Assembly (NCBI GenBank): GCA_035456465.1
Contig: DATIDD010000093.1
Coordinates: forward strand, 28,079 to 92,078
Length of the DNA stretch: 64,000 nt
Source of the DNA: DATHTC01 sp035456465
GTDB lineage: Bacteria > Actinomycetota > Thermoleophilia > Gaiellales > Gaiellaceae
Direction: 5' to 3'
Below, one piece after another: positions 36,673-45,204 of the stretch (its first letter is position 1; each line of letters opens with the position of its first letter). A program made the translations under genes and the position numbers. Below the pieces are notes generated by a model. It ran no database searches. It had not been told where the DNA came from and saw only the letters and a program-made list of their open reading frames with translations.

Positions 36673-37520
36673 CAGCGGAACACCCCGATCAGCGCCCCGC
36701 CCGCGACGACGAGCGCGGCGCCCGCGACGAGCCGCCGGCCGACGAGCTCGTGGCGGCGCAGCAGGAGCGCCGAGAGCGCGACGCCCCAGAGCGACTCGGT
36801 GGCGACGAGCGGCGAGACGACGGTGACGCGCCCGCGGTAGTAGCCCTCGAACAGCGCCAGGTAGGACAGCCCGAAGCAGAGCCCCGCGAGGGCGAAGTCC
36901 GGGAGCCGCCGCGGGTCGACCGGGCGCCGCGCCAGCACGAGGTACAGGCCGACCACGCACGCGCCGGCGGCGAGCGTCGCGGCGGCGGCTGCGGCAGGCG
37001 GCGCGGCCCCCGCGTCGACGGCGAGCCGGCGGACGAGGTTGTCACGCGTGGCGAAGACGATCGTGGCGAGGAACGCGAGCGCGAGCCCGATCCGCTTCAC
37101 GTGCACCGGCCGTCCCCGCTCGCCGACGAGCAGCACGCCGCCGACGACGATCAGCAGCGCGCCCGCCAGCAGCCCGGCATGCAGCGGCTCGTCGAGGAAG
37201 AGCAGCGCGATCGCGACGGAGAAGAGCGGCGCCGTTCCCACCACCACCGAGGTCCGCGACGGCCCCGCGTCGCGCACGGCGAAGGTGAACAGGAGCTGCG
37301 AGACGCCGGGGCCGAGGAGGCCGGCGAGCGCGAACGGCCACAGCTCGCCGGCGTCGACGCCCTGGTGCAGCGCGAAGGGGACCGTCACCGCGATCGCCGG
37401 GAGGATGGTCAGGAGCGCGCCGGTGTCCGGGTCGCCGCCGCGCGCCAGCGCGAACCGGAGCGCGACCGTCATCGCGCCGAACAGCGCGGCGGAGCACAGG
37501 GCGAGGAGCACCGCGTCCAT
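36672..37520 (-). CDS. EamA/DMT-superfamily transporter
   Basis: A 282-residue protein with ten predicted membrane helices in two EamA repeats. The first repeat ends in PLFSVAIALLFLDEPLHAGLLAGALLIVVGGVLL. The second ends in VSPLVATESLWGVALSALLLRRHELVGRRLVAGAALVVAGG. Substrates of this family are small metabolites and cannot be predicted. Starts at ATG 37520 and is coupled to the small membrane gene downstream. Confidence 0.9.
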   Translation of the reverse strand: MDAVLLALCSAALFGAMTVALRFALARGGDPDTGALLTILPAIAVTVPFALHQGVDAGELWPFALAGLLGPGVSQLLFTFAVRDAGPSRTSVVVGTAPLFSVAIALLFLDEPLHAGLLAGALLIVVGGVLLVGERGRPVHVKRIGLALAFLATIVFATRDNLVRRLAVDAGAAPPAAAAAATLAAGACVVGLYLVLARRPVDPRRLPDFALAGLCFGLSYLALFEGYYRGRVTVVSPLVATESLWGVALSALLLRRHELVGRRLVAGAALVVAGGALIGVFR

Positions 37521-37555
37521 GCCGCTCGAACCTATCGGCGTGCGAACCTACGAGG

Positions 37556-38632
37556 GTGCGGGATCCGCGCGTCGATGCCTACGCCGACCTCCTGCTCGAC
37601 TGGTCGCTCGGCGTGGAGCCAGGGTGGCAGGTGCTCGTCGCGACGACGACGGAGGCGCGGCCGCTCGCCGAGGCGCTCTCGCGCGGCCTCGCACGACGAG
37701 GGGCGTACGCCCTCACGCGCGTCCAGTTCGGGCCGCTGCACCCGCTCGACGTCGCGTGGACGGAGGCGGCCGGCGAGCTGGCGGGCTCGCTCGCACCGCT
37801 CGAGCGGGCCGTCGTCGACGCCGTCGACGGGATCGTCCTCGCGCTCGCGCCCGAGGACCCGCCGGCGGACGACGACGTCGACGCGACCACCCGGCGGGGA
37901 CTGCGGGCGCAGCTCACGAGCTACCGGGCGCGGGGACGAGCCGGCGAGGTGGCCGAGGTGCGCTGCGACTTCCCGACGCCGTTCTTCGCCCGTCGCGCCG
38001 GGATCCCGCTCGCCGCCTACGAGGAGGCCCTCTACGCCGCGTGCCTGCGCGACTGGGCGGCCGAGCGCGAGCGGATGGAGCCGGTCCGGGAGCTCCTGGA
38101 CGAGGCCCGCGAGGTGCGGGTCGTCGCGCGCGGAACCGACCTCACGCTCTCGGTCGACGGCCGGACGAGCCTCGTCGACGACGGGCACGCGAACATGCCC
38201 GGCGGCGAGGTCTACCTCTCGCCGCTCGAGGGCTCGGCGGAGGGCGAGATCGCGTTCGACGTGCCGACCGGCGCGGCGGCGGGCGTCCGCCTGCGCTTTC
38301 GCGGCGGAGCGGTCGTGGACGCGTCGGCCGACGAGGGAGCGGAGGCGCTCGAGGAGGCGCTCGCGACGGACGACGGCGCGCGCCGGCTCGGCGAGCTCGG
38401 GATCGGCTGCAACGAGGGCATCGCCGACGGGCTGCGGAACGTCCTCTTCGCCGAGAAGATGGCGGGGACCGTGCACCTCGCGCTCGGCGCCGGCTTCCCG
38501 CGGGTCGGCGGGGTCAACCGCAGCGCGCTGCACTGGGACCTCGTAAAGGACCTGCGCCGGGGCGGCGAGCTCTGGGTGGACGGCGTCGTCAGGCAGCGCG
38601 ACGGGGCCTGGCTCCCGGAAGCAGCCGCCTGA
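37556..38632 (+). CDS. M29-family aminopeptidase
   Basis: Cobalt/zinc-dependent aminopeptidase of the thermophilic aminopeptidase T type. The 358-residue protein starts at GTG 37556. It carries the family motifs HANMPGGEVYLSPLEGSAEGEI, RRLGELGIGCNEGI, FAEKMAGTVHLALGAGFPRVGGVNRSALHWDLVKDLR with the metal-ligand Glu, His and Asp residues. It is divergent from one DMT transporter and overlaps the next convergent one by 44 nt. Confidence 0.92.
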   Translation: MRDPRVDAYADLLLDWSLGVEPGWQVLVATTTEARPLAEALSRGLARRGAYALTRVQFGPLHPLDVAWTEAAGELAGSLAPLERAVVDAVDGIVLALAPEDPPADDDVDATTRRGLRAQLTSYRARGRAGEVAEVRCDFPTPFFARRAGIPLAAYEEALYAACLRDWAAERERMEPVRELLDEAREVRVVARGTDLTLSVDGRTSLVDDGHANMPGGEVYLSPLEGSAEGEIAFDVPTGAAAGVRLRFRGGAVVDASADEGAEALEEALATDDGARRLGELGIGCNEGIADGLRNVLFAEKMAGTVHLALGAGFPRVGGVNRSALHWDLVKDLRRGGELWVDGVVRQRDGAWLPEAAA

Positions 38633-39473
38633 GCGTCTGGGCCGCGGCCGGCTCCGCGACGAGGATCCCGGACATGATCAGCACGCAGCCCAGCCACGCG
38701 ACCGCGCCGAGGCGGTCGCCGGCGAGCCAGAAGCCGAACAGCGCCGCGAACACGGGCTCCAGCGCGAAGGCGAGCGCGGTGCGGGCGGCCGAGATGCGCC
38801 GCTGCGCCCACGTCTGGACGAGGAACGCGAGCGCCGACGCGAACACGCCGGTGACGAGCAGCGCGCCCCACACCGTCCAGCCGCGCGGCAGCTGCACCTG
38901 GCCGAGCGCGAGCGCGAGCAGGCCGAAGCCGGCGAACGCCGCCAGCATCTCCGCCTGCGTCAGCGCGAGCACGTCGTAGCGCGGTGCGTAGCGCTCCAGC
39001 AGCACGATCTGGAGCGAGTAGACGGCGGAGGCGGCCAGCACGAGCGCGTCCCCGAGCATGCCTCCGCTGTCGACGCCGGAGAGGAGCGCGAGCCCGACGG
39101 TGGCGAGGGCGACGCCCACCCACGCGAGCGCCCCGATCCGCGTCCCGAACAGGAGCAGGGCGAGCAGCGGCGTGAACACGACGTACAGCCCGGTGATGAA
39201 GCCCGTGCTCGAGACGCTCGTCCGCTCGAGCCCGGCCGTCTGCAGCGCGTACCCGCAGGCGAGCAACAGCCCGAGCGCGACCCCGGAGACGGCGCCGCGG
39301 CGGCCGAGCGAGCGCATCCGGCGGTAGGCGGGAGCCGCGAGCGTCGCCGAGGCGATCCCGAAGCGCAGCGCGAGGAACGCGAACAGCGGGTAGAGCGCCA
39401 CCGCGTCCTGCACCTGGACGAAGGTCAGGCCCCAGACGGCGGTGACGGCCACGAGCAGCGCGAGCGCGACCAT
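38589..39473 (-). CDS. EamA/DMT-superfamily transporter
   Basis: A 294-residue, ten-helix exporter-type protein starting at ATG 39473 with VALALLVAVTAVWGLTFVQVQDAV. Its repeat motifs are TGFITGLYVVFTPLLALLLFG and ISAARTALAFALEPVFAALFGFWLAGDRLG. It is paralogous in fold but not closely related to the transporter at 36672-37520. The last 44 nt overlap the convergent aminopeptidase gene. Confidence 0.9.
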   Translation of the reverse strand: MVALALLVAVTAVWGLTFVQVQDAVALYPLFAFLALRFGIASATLAAPAYRRMRSLGRRGAVSGVALGLLLACGYALQTAGLERTSVSSTGFITGLYVVFTPLLALLLFGTRIGALAWVGVALATVGLALLSGVDSGGMLGDALVLAASAVYSLQIVLLERYAPRYDVLALTQAEMLAAFAGFGLLALALGQVQLPRGWTVWGALLVTGVFASALAFLVQTWAQRRISAARTALAFALEPVFAALFGFWLAGDRLGAVAWLGCVLIMSGILVAEPAAAQTLRRLLPGARPRRAA

Positions 39474-39547
39474 CGGGCGAGGCTAGTCGGGCGGGCGGCC
39501 AACGCCCAGGCGTCGTGGCCGCGCCGCCGTGGGTAGCCTCCGTCCCC

Positions 39548-40855
39548 GTGCCGGACGACGGCTACAGCTCAGAGCTCGCGCGCGAGCTGGCGCCCGAGGC
39601 GCTCGAGCGTTTCCTCCGGTACGCGCGGATCCACACGACGTCGGACCCGCACTCGGAGGCGTCCCCGTCGACGCCCCAGCAATGGGACCTCCTGCGCCTC
39701 GTCGACGAGGAGCTGCGCGAGCTCGGGCTCGAGGGGGTCGAGCTGACGGAGCACGGCGTCCTCTACGGGACGCTTCCCGCCACGGTCGAGGGCGACGTGC
39801 CCCAGGTCGGTTTCGTCGCCCACGTCGACACCTTCCCCGGCGTCCCGGGCGAGAACGTCCAGCCGCAGGTCGTCGTGTACGAGGGCGGGCGCCTGCCGCT
39901 GCCCGGCGACCCGTCCGCGGCCCTGGACCCGGAGCGGTCCCCCGAGCTCGCGGCCCACGTCGGCCACGAGCTCGTCACCTCGGACGGGACGACGCTCCTC
40001 GGCGCCGACGACAAGGCCGGCCTCGCCGAGATCGTCGCCGCCTTCGCCTACCTGCAGCGGCATCCCGAGCTCCCGCACGGCCCGCTCCGGATCGGCGTCA
40101 CGCCAGACGAGGAGATCGGTCGCGGCACCGACCACTTCGACCTCGACCGGTTCGGCTGCGTCGCCGCCTACACGCTCGACGGCTCGACTGCCGGCGAGCT
40201 CGAGGGCGAGACCTTCAACGCCTACAAGGCGATCGTCGACTTCCACGGGGTCTCGACCCACACGGGCACGGCGAAGGGCCGCCTGGTGAACCCGCTGAAG
40301 GTGGCCGGCGACTTCCTCGCGAGCCTGCCGCGCGAGACGCTCGCGCCGGAGGTCACCGAGGGGTACGAGGGCTTCGTCCACCCCGACGAGGTGGAGGGGA
40401 CGGCCGAGCGCTGCCGGGTGATCCTGATCGTCCGCGACCACGACTGGGCGGCGCTCGAGCAGCACGCCGAGCTCGTGCGACGGCTCGCGGACGAGGCGGT
40501 CGCGCGGTGGCCCGGGTCCCGCGTCGAGCTGCGGCTCGAGGAGCAGTACCGGAACATGAAGGAGTACCTCGACCGGGATCCGCGCGTGATGGACACGGCC
40601 GAGGAGGCCTACCGGCGCGAAGGGCTCGACCCGAAGCGCGTGGCGATCCGCGGCGGGACGGACGGCTCGCGGTTGTCCGAGCTGGGACTGCCCACCCCGA
40701 ACGTCTTCACCGGCGGCCACGACTACCACTCGCGTTCCGAGTGGGCGTGTGTCCGGGACATGGGCTCCGCGGCCGCGGTCGTCGTCCGCCTCGCCCAGGT
40801 GTGGGCGGAGGAGCGGGCGACGCCGGACACGGCCGCCGCCCGCCCGCAGCCCTAG
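39548..40855 (+). CDS. pepT: peptidase T (tripeptide aminopeptidase, M20B)
   Basis: Cleaves N-terminal residues from tripeptides with two zinc ions. I prefer GTG 39548 (435 residues), which gives PDDGYSSELARELAPEALERFLRYARI. GTG 39515 would add 11 residues. Motifs are VGFVAHVDTFPG (His and Asp zinc ligands), LLGADDKAGLAEIVAAF (bridging Asp), GVTPDEEIGRGTDHFD (catalytic Glu pair) and GGHDYHSRSEWACV (C-terminal His). It shares CTAG stops with csbD. Confidence 0.93.
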   Translation: MPDDGYSSELARELAPEALERFLRYARIHTTSDPHSEASPSTPQQWDLLRLVDEELRELGLEGVELTEHGVLYGTLPATVEGDVPQVGFVAHVDTFPGVPGENVQPQVVVYEGGRLPLPGDPSAALDPERSPELAAHVGHELVTSDGTTLLGADDKAGLAEIVAAFAYLQRHPELPHGPLRIGVTPDEEIGRGTDHFDLDRFGCVAAYTLDGSTAGELEGETFNAYKAIVDFHGVSTHTGTAKGRLVNPLKVAGDFLASLPRETLAPEVTEGYEGFVHPDEVEGTAERCRVILIVRDHDWAALEQHAELVRRLADEAVARWPGSRVELRLEEQYRNMKEYLDRDPRVMDTAEEAYRREGLDPKRVAIRGGTDGSRLSELGLPTPNVFTGGHDYHSRSEWACVRDMGSAAAVVVRLAQVWAEERATPDTAAARPQP

Positions 40856-41031
40856 AGCTTGTCCTTCGCGTCCTCCCAGGCGCCTCCGGCCTCGTCCTTG
40901 GCGTCCTCGAGCTTGTCCTTCGTGTCGCCGAGCGCCCCCTGGGCCTTGCCCTCGCGCTCGAGGTCCTCGTCGCCGGTGAGGCGCCCGCCCTGCTCCTTCA
41001 GCTCGCCTTCGGCCTGATCCCAGTTCGCCAT
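40852..41031 (-). CDS. CsbD-family stress-response protein
   Basis: A 59-residue, highly charged protein starting at ATG 41031. It shows the CsbD pattern WDQAEGELKEQGGRLTGDEDLEREGKAQ, then repeated KDKLEDAKDEA units predicted to be helical or disordered. The family is under general-stress control in Bacillus; the molecular function is unknown. Its stop overlaps pepT in a CTAG. Confidence 0.88.
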   Translation of the reverse strand: MANWDQAEGELKEQGGRLTGDEDLEREGKAQGALGDTKDKLEDAKDEAGGAWEDAKDKL

Positions 41032-41109
41032 CGTCCGTCCTCCTCGTGTCGGTTGCGAACCGGGTTTCCGCGGGCGCGGGACGCGCAAACCCTCGGCTAG
41101 GCTCCGCTC

Positions 41110-42114
41110 ATGGCCCCGACCCTCGACCGGCTGGGCCGGCCCGTGCGCGACCTGCGCATCTCCGTCACCGACCGGTGCAACTTCCGCTGCGTCTACTGCA
41201 TGCCGCGCGAGGTGTACGGCCGCGACTACGTCTTCCTCCCGCGCTCCCAGGTGCTCACCTTCGAGGAGATCGCCCGCGTCGCACGCGCGTTCCACGGGCT
41301 CGGCGTGCGCAAGCTGCGGCTGACGGGGGGCGAGCCGCTCCTGCGCCGCGACCTCGACCGGCTCGTGGCGATGCTCGCCGAGCTCCCGGACGTCGACCTG
41401 ACGCTGACGACGAACGGGGCGCTGCTCGCGCGACAGGCCCGCGGGCTCGCCGACGCCGGGCTCGACCGGGTCACGGTGAGCCTCGACTCGCTCGACGACG
41501 AGACGTTCCGCGCGATGAACGACGTGGACGTGCCGGTCGAGCGGGTGCTCGAGGGGATCGACGCCGCTGCCGCGGCGGGGCTGCCGGTCAAGGTCAACAC
41601 GGTCGTCAAGCGTGGGCTGAACGACGACGGCATCGTCGCCATGGCGGAGCGCTTCCGCGGCACCGGCCACGTCGTCCGCTTCATCGAGTACATGGACGTC
41701 GGGCACACCAACGGGTGGCGGCTCGACGACGTCGTCCCGGCCGAGGAGATCGTCAGGCGCATCGACGCCGTGTTTCCGCTCGAGCCGGTCGAGCGCGCCT
41801 ACCGGGGCGAGACGGCGCTGCGCTGGCGCTACCGCGACGGCGCTGGCGAGCTCGGCGTGATCGCCTCGGTGACACAGCCGTTCTGCGGCGACTGCACCCG
41901 CGCCCGCCTGTCGGCCGACGGGAAGCTCTACACGTGCCTGTTCGCCGTGAAGGGCCGCGACCTGCGCCCGGTGCTGCGCGGCGGCGCCGGCGACGACGAG
42001 CTCGCCGCCGCGCTCGGCGGGGTCTGGGCGGCGCGGACCGACCGCTACTCGGAGCTTCGCTCCGAGCGCACCGAGGCGCTCCCGAAGGTCGAGATGAGCT
42101 ACATCGGCGGCTGA
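41110..42114 (+). CDS. moaA: GTP 3',8-cyclase (molybdenum cofactor synthesis)
   Basis: Radical-SAM enzyme for the first step of Mo-cofactor synthesis. The 334-residue protein starts at ATG 41110. It has the N-terminal [4Fe-4S] motif CNFRCVYC (about residues 23-30), the SAM/GG motif LRLTGGEPLLRRDL, the second cluster CGDCTRARLSADGKLYTC near residue 260 and the essential C-terminal Gly-Gly. No other moa genes are in the window. Confidence 0.97.
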   Translation: MAPTLDRLGRPVRDLRISVTDRCNFRCVYCMPREVYGRDYVFLPRSQVLTFEEIARVARAFHGLGVRKLRLTGGEPLLRRDLDRLVAMLAELPDVDLTLTTNGALLARQARGLADAGLDRVTVSLDSLDDETFRAMNDVDVPVERVLEGIDAAAAAGLPVKVNTVVKRGLNDDGIVAMAERFRGTGHVVRFIEYMDVGHTNGWRLDDVVPAEEIVRRIDAVFPLEPVERAYRGETALRWRYRDGAGELGVIASVTQPFCGDCTRARLSADGKLYTCLFAVKGRDLRPVLRGGAGDDELAAALGGVWAARTDRYSELRSERTEALPKVEMSYIGG

Positions 42115-42178
42115 GGCAGGCGTCCACGCCCGCCGAGGACCCGAGGGAGCCGGCCTCCCCGCGTAGAATCCAGGTGTC

Positions 42179-42913
42179 ATGACCGCCATCGTCGACGCCG
42201 GCCGCCGCGTGCTCCCGCTCGGGTACCGCGACTTCGCCCGCCAGCTCGCGATCTGGTTCGGCTTCTACGTCCTCTACCAGGTCGCCCGCGGCGCCGCCGA
42301 CCGCGACACCGCGGCCGCCTTCGACAACGGGCTCAAGGTGATCGACGCCGAGCGGCGGGTCGGCGACCTCTGGGAGCTCTCCCTCCAGGGCTTCCTCGGC
42401 TCGTCGCGGCTGCTGATCGAGCTGACCTCGTGGACGTACTGGCTGTCGCAGTTCGCCGTGCTCGGCCTCGCGCTGCTGTGGGTGTACCTGCGGCGCAACG
42501 AGCACTTCCTGCGCTTCCGGGACATCGTCCTGGTCGCGAACCTGATCGGGCTCGTCGGCTACGTCCTCCTGCCGACGGCGCCGCCGCGGATGTTCCCGGA
42601 CGTCGGCTTCGTGGACACGCTCGCGCGGTTCTCGTCCGTGAACCACTCGAGCGCGGCGATCGAGTTCGCGTCGAACCCGTACGCCGCGATGCCGAGCCTG
42701 CACGCAGCCGACGCGCTCATCGTCGGGATCGTGATGGCCCGCATCGTCCGCTGGCGGCCGGCGAAGGTGCTGTGGCTGGCCTGGCCGGCGTGGGTGGCCT
42801 TCGCCGTGATGGCGACCGGCAACCACTTCTGGCTGGACATCGCCGCCGGCGCGGTCGTTGCGGGCGCCGCGGCGCTGATCGTGCGCCGCTACCGCCGCGT
42901 CCGCACCGCGTGA
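42179..42913 (+). CDS. PAP2-superfamily membrane phosphatase/inositol-phosphotransferase-like protein
   Basis: A 244-residue polytopic protein starting at ATG 42179 with about six membrane helices. The PAP2_3-type motifs are the C2-like NPYAAMPSLHAADALIVG and the C3-like GNHFWLDIAAGAVVAG, whose two His residues form the phosphatase active site. The stop overlaps the next gene (GTGA). Sitting directly upstream of a CDP-alcohol phosphatidyltransferase and Ino1, it could dephosphorylate phosphatidylinositol phosphate or act in inositol-sphingolipid-like chemistry. That role is inference. Confidence 0.85.
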   Translation: MTAIVDAGRRVLPLGYRDFARQLAIWFGFYVLYQVARGAADRDTAAAFDNGLKVIDAERRVGDLWELSLQGFLGSSRLLIELTSWTYWLSQFAVLGLALLWVYLRRNEHFLRFRDIVLVANLIGLVGYVLLPTAPPRMFPDVGFVDTLARFSSVNHSSAAIEFASNPYAAMPSLHAADALIVGIVMARIVRWRPAKVLWLAWPAWVAFAVMATGNHFWLDIAAGAVVAGAAALIVRRYRRVRTA

Positions 42914-43542
42914 GCTTCCAGGAGGGCTACCAGCAGGGCGCAAGGCGGCTCGCGTCGCGCTCGATGACGGGGCTCGCACGGACGCGGGTGACGCCCAACC
43001 AGCTCACCGCGGCGGGCGTGACGCTCTGCGCCGTCGGCGCGGTGCTCGTCGTCTTCGAGGACCGGAACGAGCTGCTGTTCTTCTGGCTCGGTGCGGCCGT
43101 GTTCGTCGTCGGCTCGATCCTCGACATCCTCGACGGGGCCCTGGCGCGCTCGAGCGGGAAGGGGACGCCGTTCGGGGCGTTCCTGGACTCGACCACCGAC
43201 CGCGTCGGCGAGGCGATGATGCTGGGCGCGGTCGCGCTCGTGCTCGCGCGCGACGACGACCTGATCGGCGTCGGCTTCACCGTGGCCGCGATCGCGGGCT
43301 CGATGCTCGTCCCGTACACCCGTGCGCGCGCCGAGGCGCTCGGCCTGAAGGGCGACGTCGGCTTCGGCAGCCGGGCCGAGCGCGTCGTCGTGATCACCGC
43401 GGCGCTCGTGCTCGCGCCGTGGGGCCTGCTCCCGTGGCTGATGGGCGTCCTCGCGGTCGCCGCGTGGCTGACCGTGGCGCAGCGCGCGGCATCGGTCCGC
43501 ACGCAGCTCCGCGCCCGCGACGCCGCCTCCGAGCGCAGCTAG
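42910..43542 (+). CDS. CDP-alcohol phosphatidyltransferase, probable phosphatidylinositol-phosphate synthase
   Basis: A 210-residue membrane enzyme starting at GTG 42910, coupled to the PAP2 gene. The CDP-alcohol motif is complete: D-x2-DG-x2-AR..G-x3-D-x3-D, visible as DILDGALARSS and GAFLDSTTD (about residues 77-102). Actinobacterial relatives make phosphatidylinositol phosphate from CDP-diacylglycerol and inositol-3-phosphate. The adjacent Ino1 gene makes that assignment likely, though glycerol-phosphate is the alternative acceptor. Confidence 0.85.
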   Translation: MSFQEGYQQGARRLASRSMTGLARTRVTPNQLTAAGVTLCAVGAVLVVFEDRNELLFFWLGAAVFVVGSILDILDGALARSSGKGTPFGAFLDSTTDRVGEAMMLGAVALVLARDDDLIGVGFTVAAIAGSMLVPYTRARAEALGLKGDVGFGSRAERVVVITAALVLAPWGLLPWLMGVLAVAAWLTVAQRAASVRTQLRARDAASERS

Positions 43543-43552
43543 CCGCCTCACC

Positions 43553-43574
43553 TGATAGCACAGATGTGCTATCA
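43553..43574. promoter_or_regulatory. perfect 10+10 bp dyad, candidate RHH operator
   Basis: Arms TGATAGCACA and TGTGCTATCA flank a 2-nt GA centre. The dyad ends immediately before ATG 43576 and contains the earlier ATG 43564. AT-rich and perfectly symmetric in a very GC-rich genome, it is most simply an operator for the ribbon-helix-helix domains encoded right after it. Confidence 0.75.
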
Positions 43575-45045
43575 AATGCTCGTGCCTCGTGAGCGACGCG
43601 ACGTGCTCGTCCGCATGCCGGCGAGCCTCAAGGAGCGCCTGGCCGCCGAGACGGCGACGCGGGAAGCCTCCCTGAACGACGTGGCGGTCGGCCTGCTGGC
43701 CGCCGCGTTCGGCGTCGCCTTCGAGCCCTCCGGGCGCACGGGCGCGCCGCCCGGCGGCCGCGGCGACGTCCTCCTGCGAATGCCGCCGGCGCTGAAGGAC
43801 CGGCTGGCACGGCGCGCCGCCGAGCGAAAGCGGCGGCTCAACGACCTCATCGTCGAGACGCTCTCCGAGCGGCTCGGGGTCACGACCCGAAAGGACACGA
43901 TGGCCACCACCAACGGAAACGGACGCGGCCCGGACGACGGGAAGGTGCGCGTCGCCATCATCGGCGTGGGCAACTGCGCCAACTCGCTGCTCCAGGGCGT
44001 CGAGTACTACAAGGACGCGCCGGACGACCAGTTCGTTCCCGGCCTGATGCACGTGAACCTGGGCGGCTACCACGTGCGGGACGTCGAGTTCACCGCCGCG
44101 TTCGACGTCGTCGAGGGCAAGGTCGGCAACGACCTCGCCGAGGCGATGTGGGCGCACCCGAACGACACGATCAAGTTCGCCGACGTGCCCGAGACCGGCG
44201 TCACCGTCTCGCGCGGGATGACGCACGACGGCCTCGGCAAGTACCTCTCCGAGATCGTCACGAAGGCGCCGGGCGAGACCGACGACGTTGTCGGGATCCT
44301 CCAGGAGACGAAGACCGACGTCGTCGTCAACTACCTCCCCGTCGGCTCCGAGATGGCCGCCAAGTGGTACGCCGAGCAGATCCTCGATGCCGGCTGCGCG
44401 ATGGTGAACTGCATGCCCGTGTTCCTGGCCCGCGAGCATTACTGGCAGCGCCGGTTCGAGGAGCGCGGGCTGCCGATCATCGGCGACGACATCAAGTCGC
44501 AGGTCGGTGCCACGATCACCCACCGCGTGCTCACGTCGCTCTTCCGCGAGCGCGGTGTCCACCTCGACAGGACGATGCAGCTGAACGTCGGCGGCAACTC
44601 GGACTTCCTCAACATGCTCGAGCGCGAGCGCCTCGAGTCGAAGAAGATCTCGAAGACGAACGCGGTCACGTCGATGCTCGACTACGACCTCGGCGCGCGG
44701 AACGTCCACGTCGGGCCTTCGGACTACGTGCCGTGGCTGACCGACCGCAAGTGGGCGTACATCCGCATGGAGGGGTCGTCGTTCGGCGACGTGCCGCTGA
44801 ACGTCGAGCTCAAGCTCGAGGTGTGGGACTCGCCGAACTCCGCCGGGATCGTGATCGACGCGGTGCGGATGGCGAAGCTCGCGCTCCTGAACGGCGTCGC
44901 CGGCGCGCTCGAGGGGCCGAGCTCGTACCTGATGAAGTCGCCGCCGAAGCAGATCGTCGACGACGAGGCGTATGAGGCGGCCGAGCGGTTCATCTCGCAG
45001 TACCCGCGCACGCCGCACAAGGCGAAGGCCCCGGCCTCCGCGTAG
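43564..45045 (+). CDS. ino1: tandem ribbon-helix-helix domains fused to myo-inositol-3-phosphate synthase
   Basis: Converts glucose-6-phosphate to inositol-3-phosphate with NAD+. One uninterrupted frame of 493 codons begins at ATG 43564 (or 43576). Residues ~12-50 (RRDVLVRMPASLKERLA...) and ~67-105 (GDVLLRMPPALKDRLA...) are two similar RHH DNA-binding domains. From Met113 (ATG 43900, preceded by GAAAGGA) a normal-length 381-residue Ino1 follows with NAD motif VAIIGVGNCANSLLQGVEYY, GDDIKSQVGATITHR and NVGGNSDFLNML. Either the fusion is made or internal initiation gives a separate Ino1; both may occur. The perfect dyad at the start suggests autoregulation. Confidence 0.9.
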   Translation: MCYQMLVPRERRDVLVRMPASLKERLAAETATREASLNDVAVGLLAAAFGVAFEPSGRTGAPPGGRGDVLLRMPPALKDRLARRAAERKRRLNDLIVETLSERLGVTTRKDTMATTNGNGRGPDDGKVRVAIIGVGNCANSLLQGVEYYKDAPDDQFVPGLMHVNLGGYHVRDVEFTAAFDVVEGKVGNDLAEAMWAHPNDTIKFADVPETGVTVSRGMTHDGLGKYLSEIVTKAPGETDDVVGILQETKTDVVVNYLPVGSEMAAKWYAEQILDAGCAMVNCMPVFLAREHYWQRRFEERGLPIIGDDIKSQVGATITHRVLTSLFRERGVHLDRTMQLNVGGNSDFLNMLERERLESKKISKTNAVTSMLDYDLGARNVHVGPSDYVPWLTDRKWAYIRMEGSSFGDVPLNVELKLEVWDSPNSAGIVIDAVRMAKLALLNGVAGALEGPSSYLMKSPPKQIVDDEAYEAAERFISQYPRTPHKAKAPASA

Positions 45046-45059
45046 CGGCGGGCGCAGGC

Positions 45060-45085
45060 GGGCGCCGTCCGGCCGGGCGGCGCCC
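45060..45085 (+). terminator. GC-rich hairpin after ino1
   Basis: GGGCGCCGTCC pairs with GGGCGGCGCCC (one G-U pair) around a GGCC loop, 14 nt after the ino1 stop. Likely transcription terminator without a U-tract. Confidence 0.6.
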
Positions 45086-45204
45086 GCGCGACCCGTCAAG
45101 GCTTCGTACCGGACCCGTGCCGGTTCGCGAACGGACACTGTCGCCGGGCCTCGCGGCGGGATACGACGGAGGGGCATCCGTCCCCACCACGATCGGAGTC
45201 GCCG

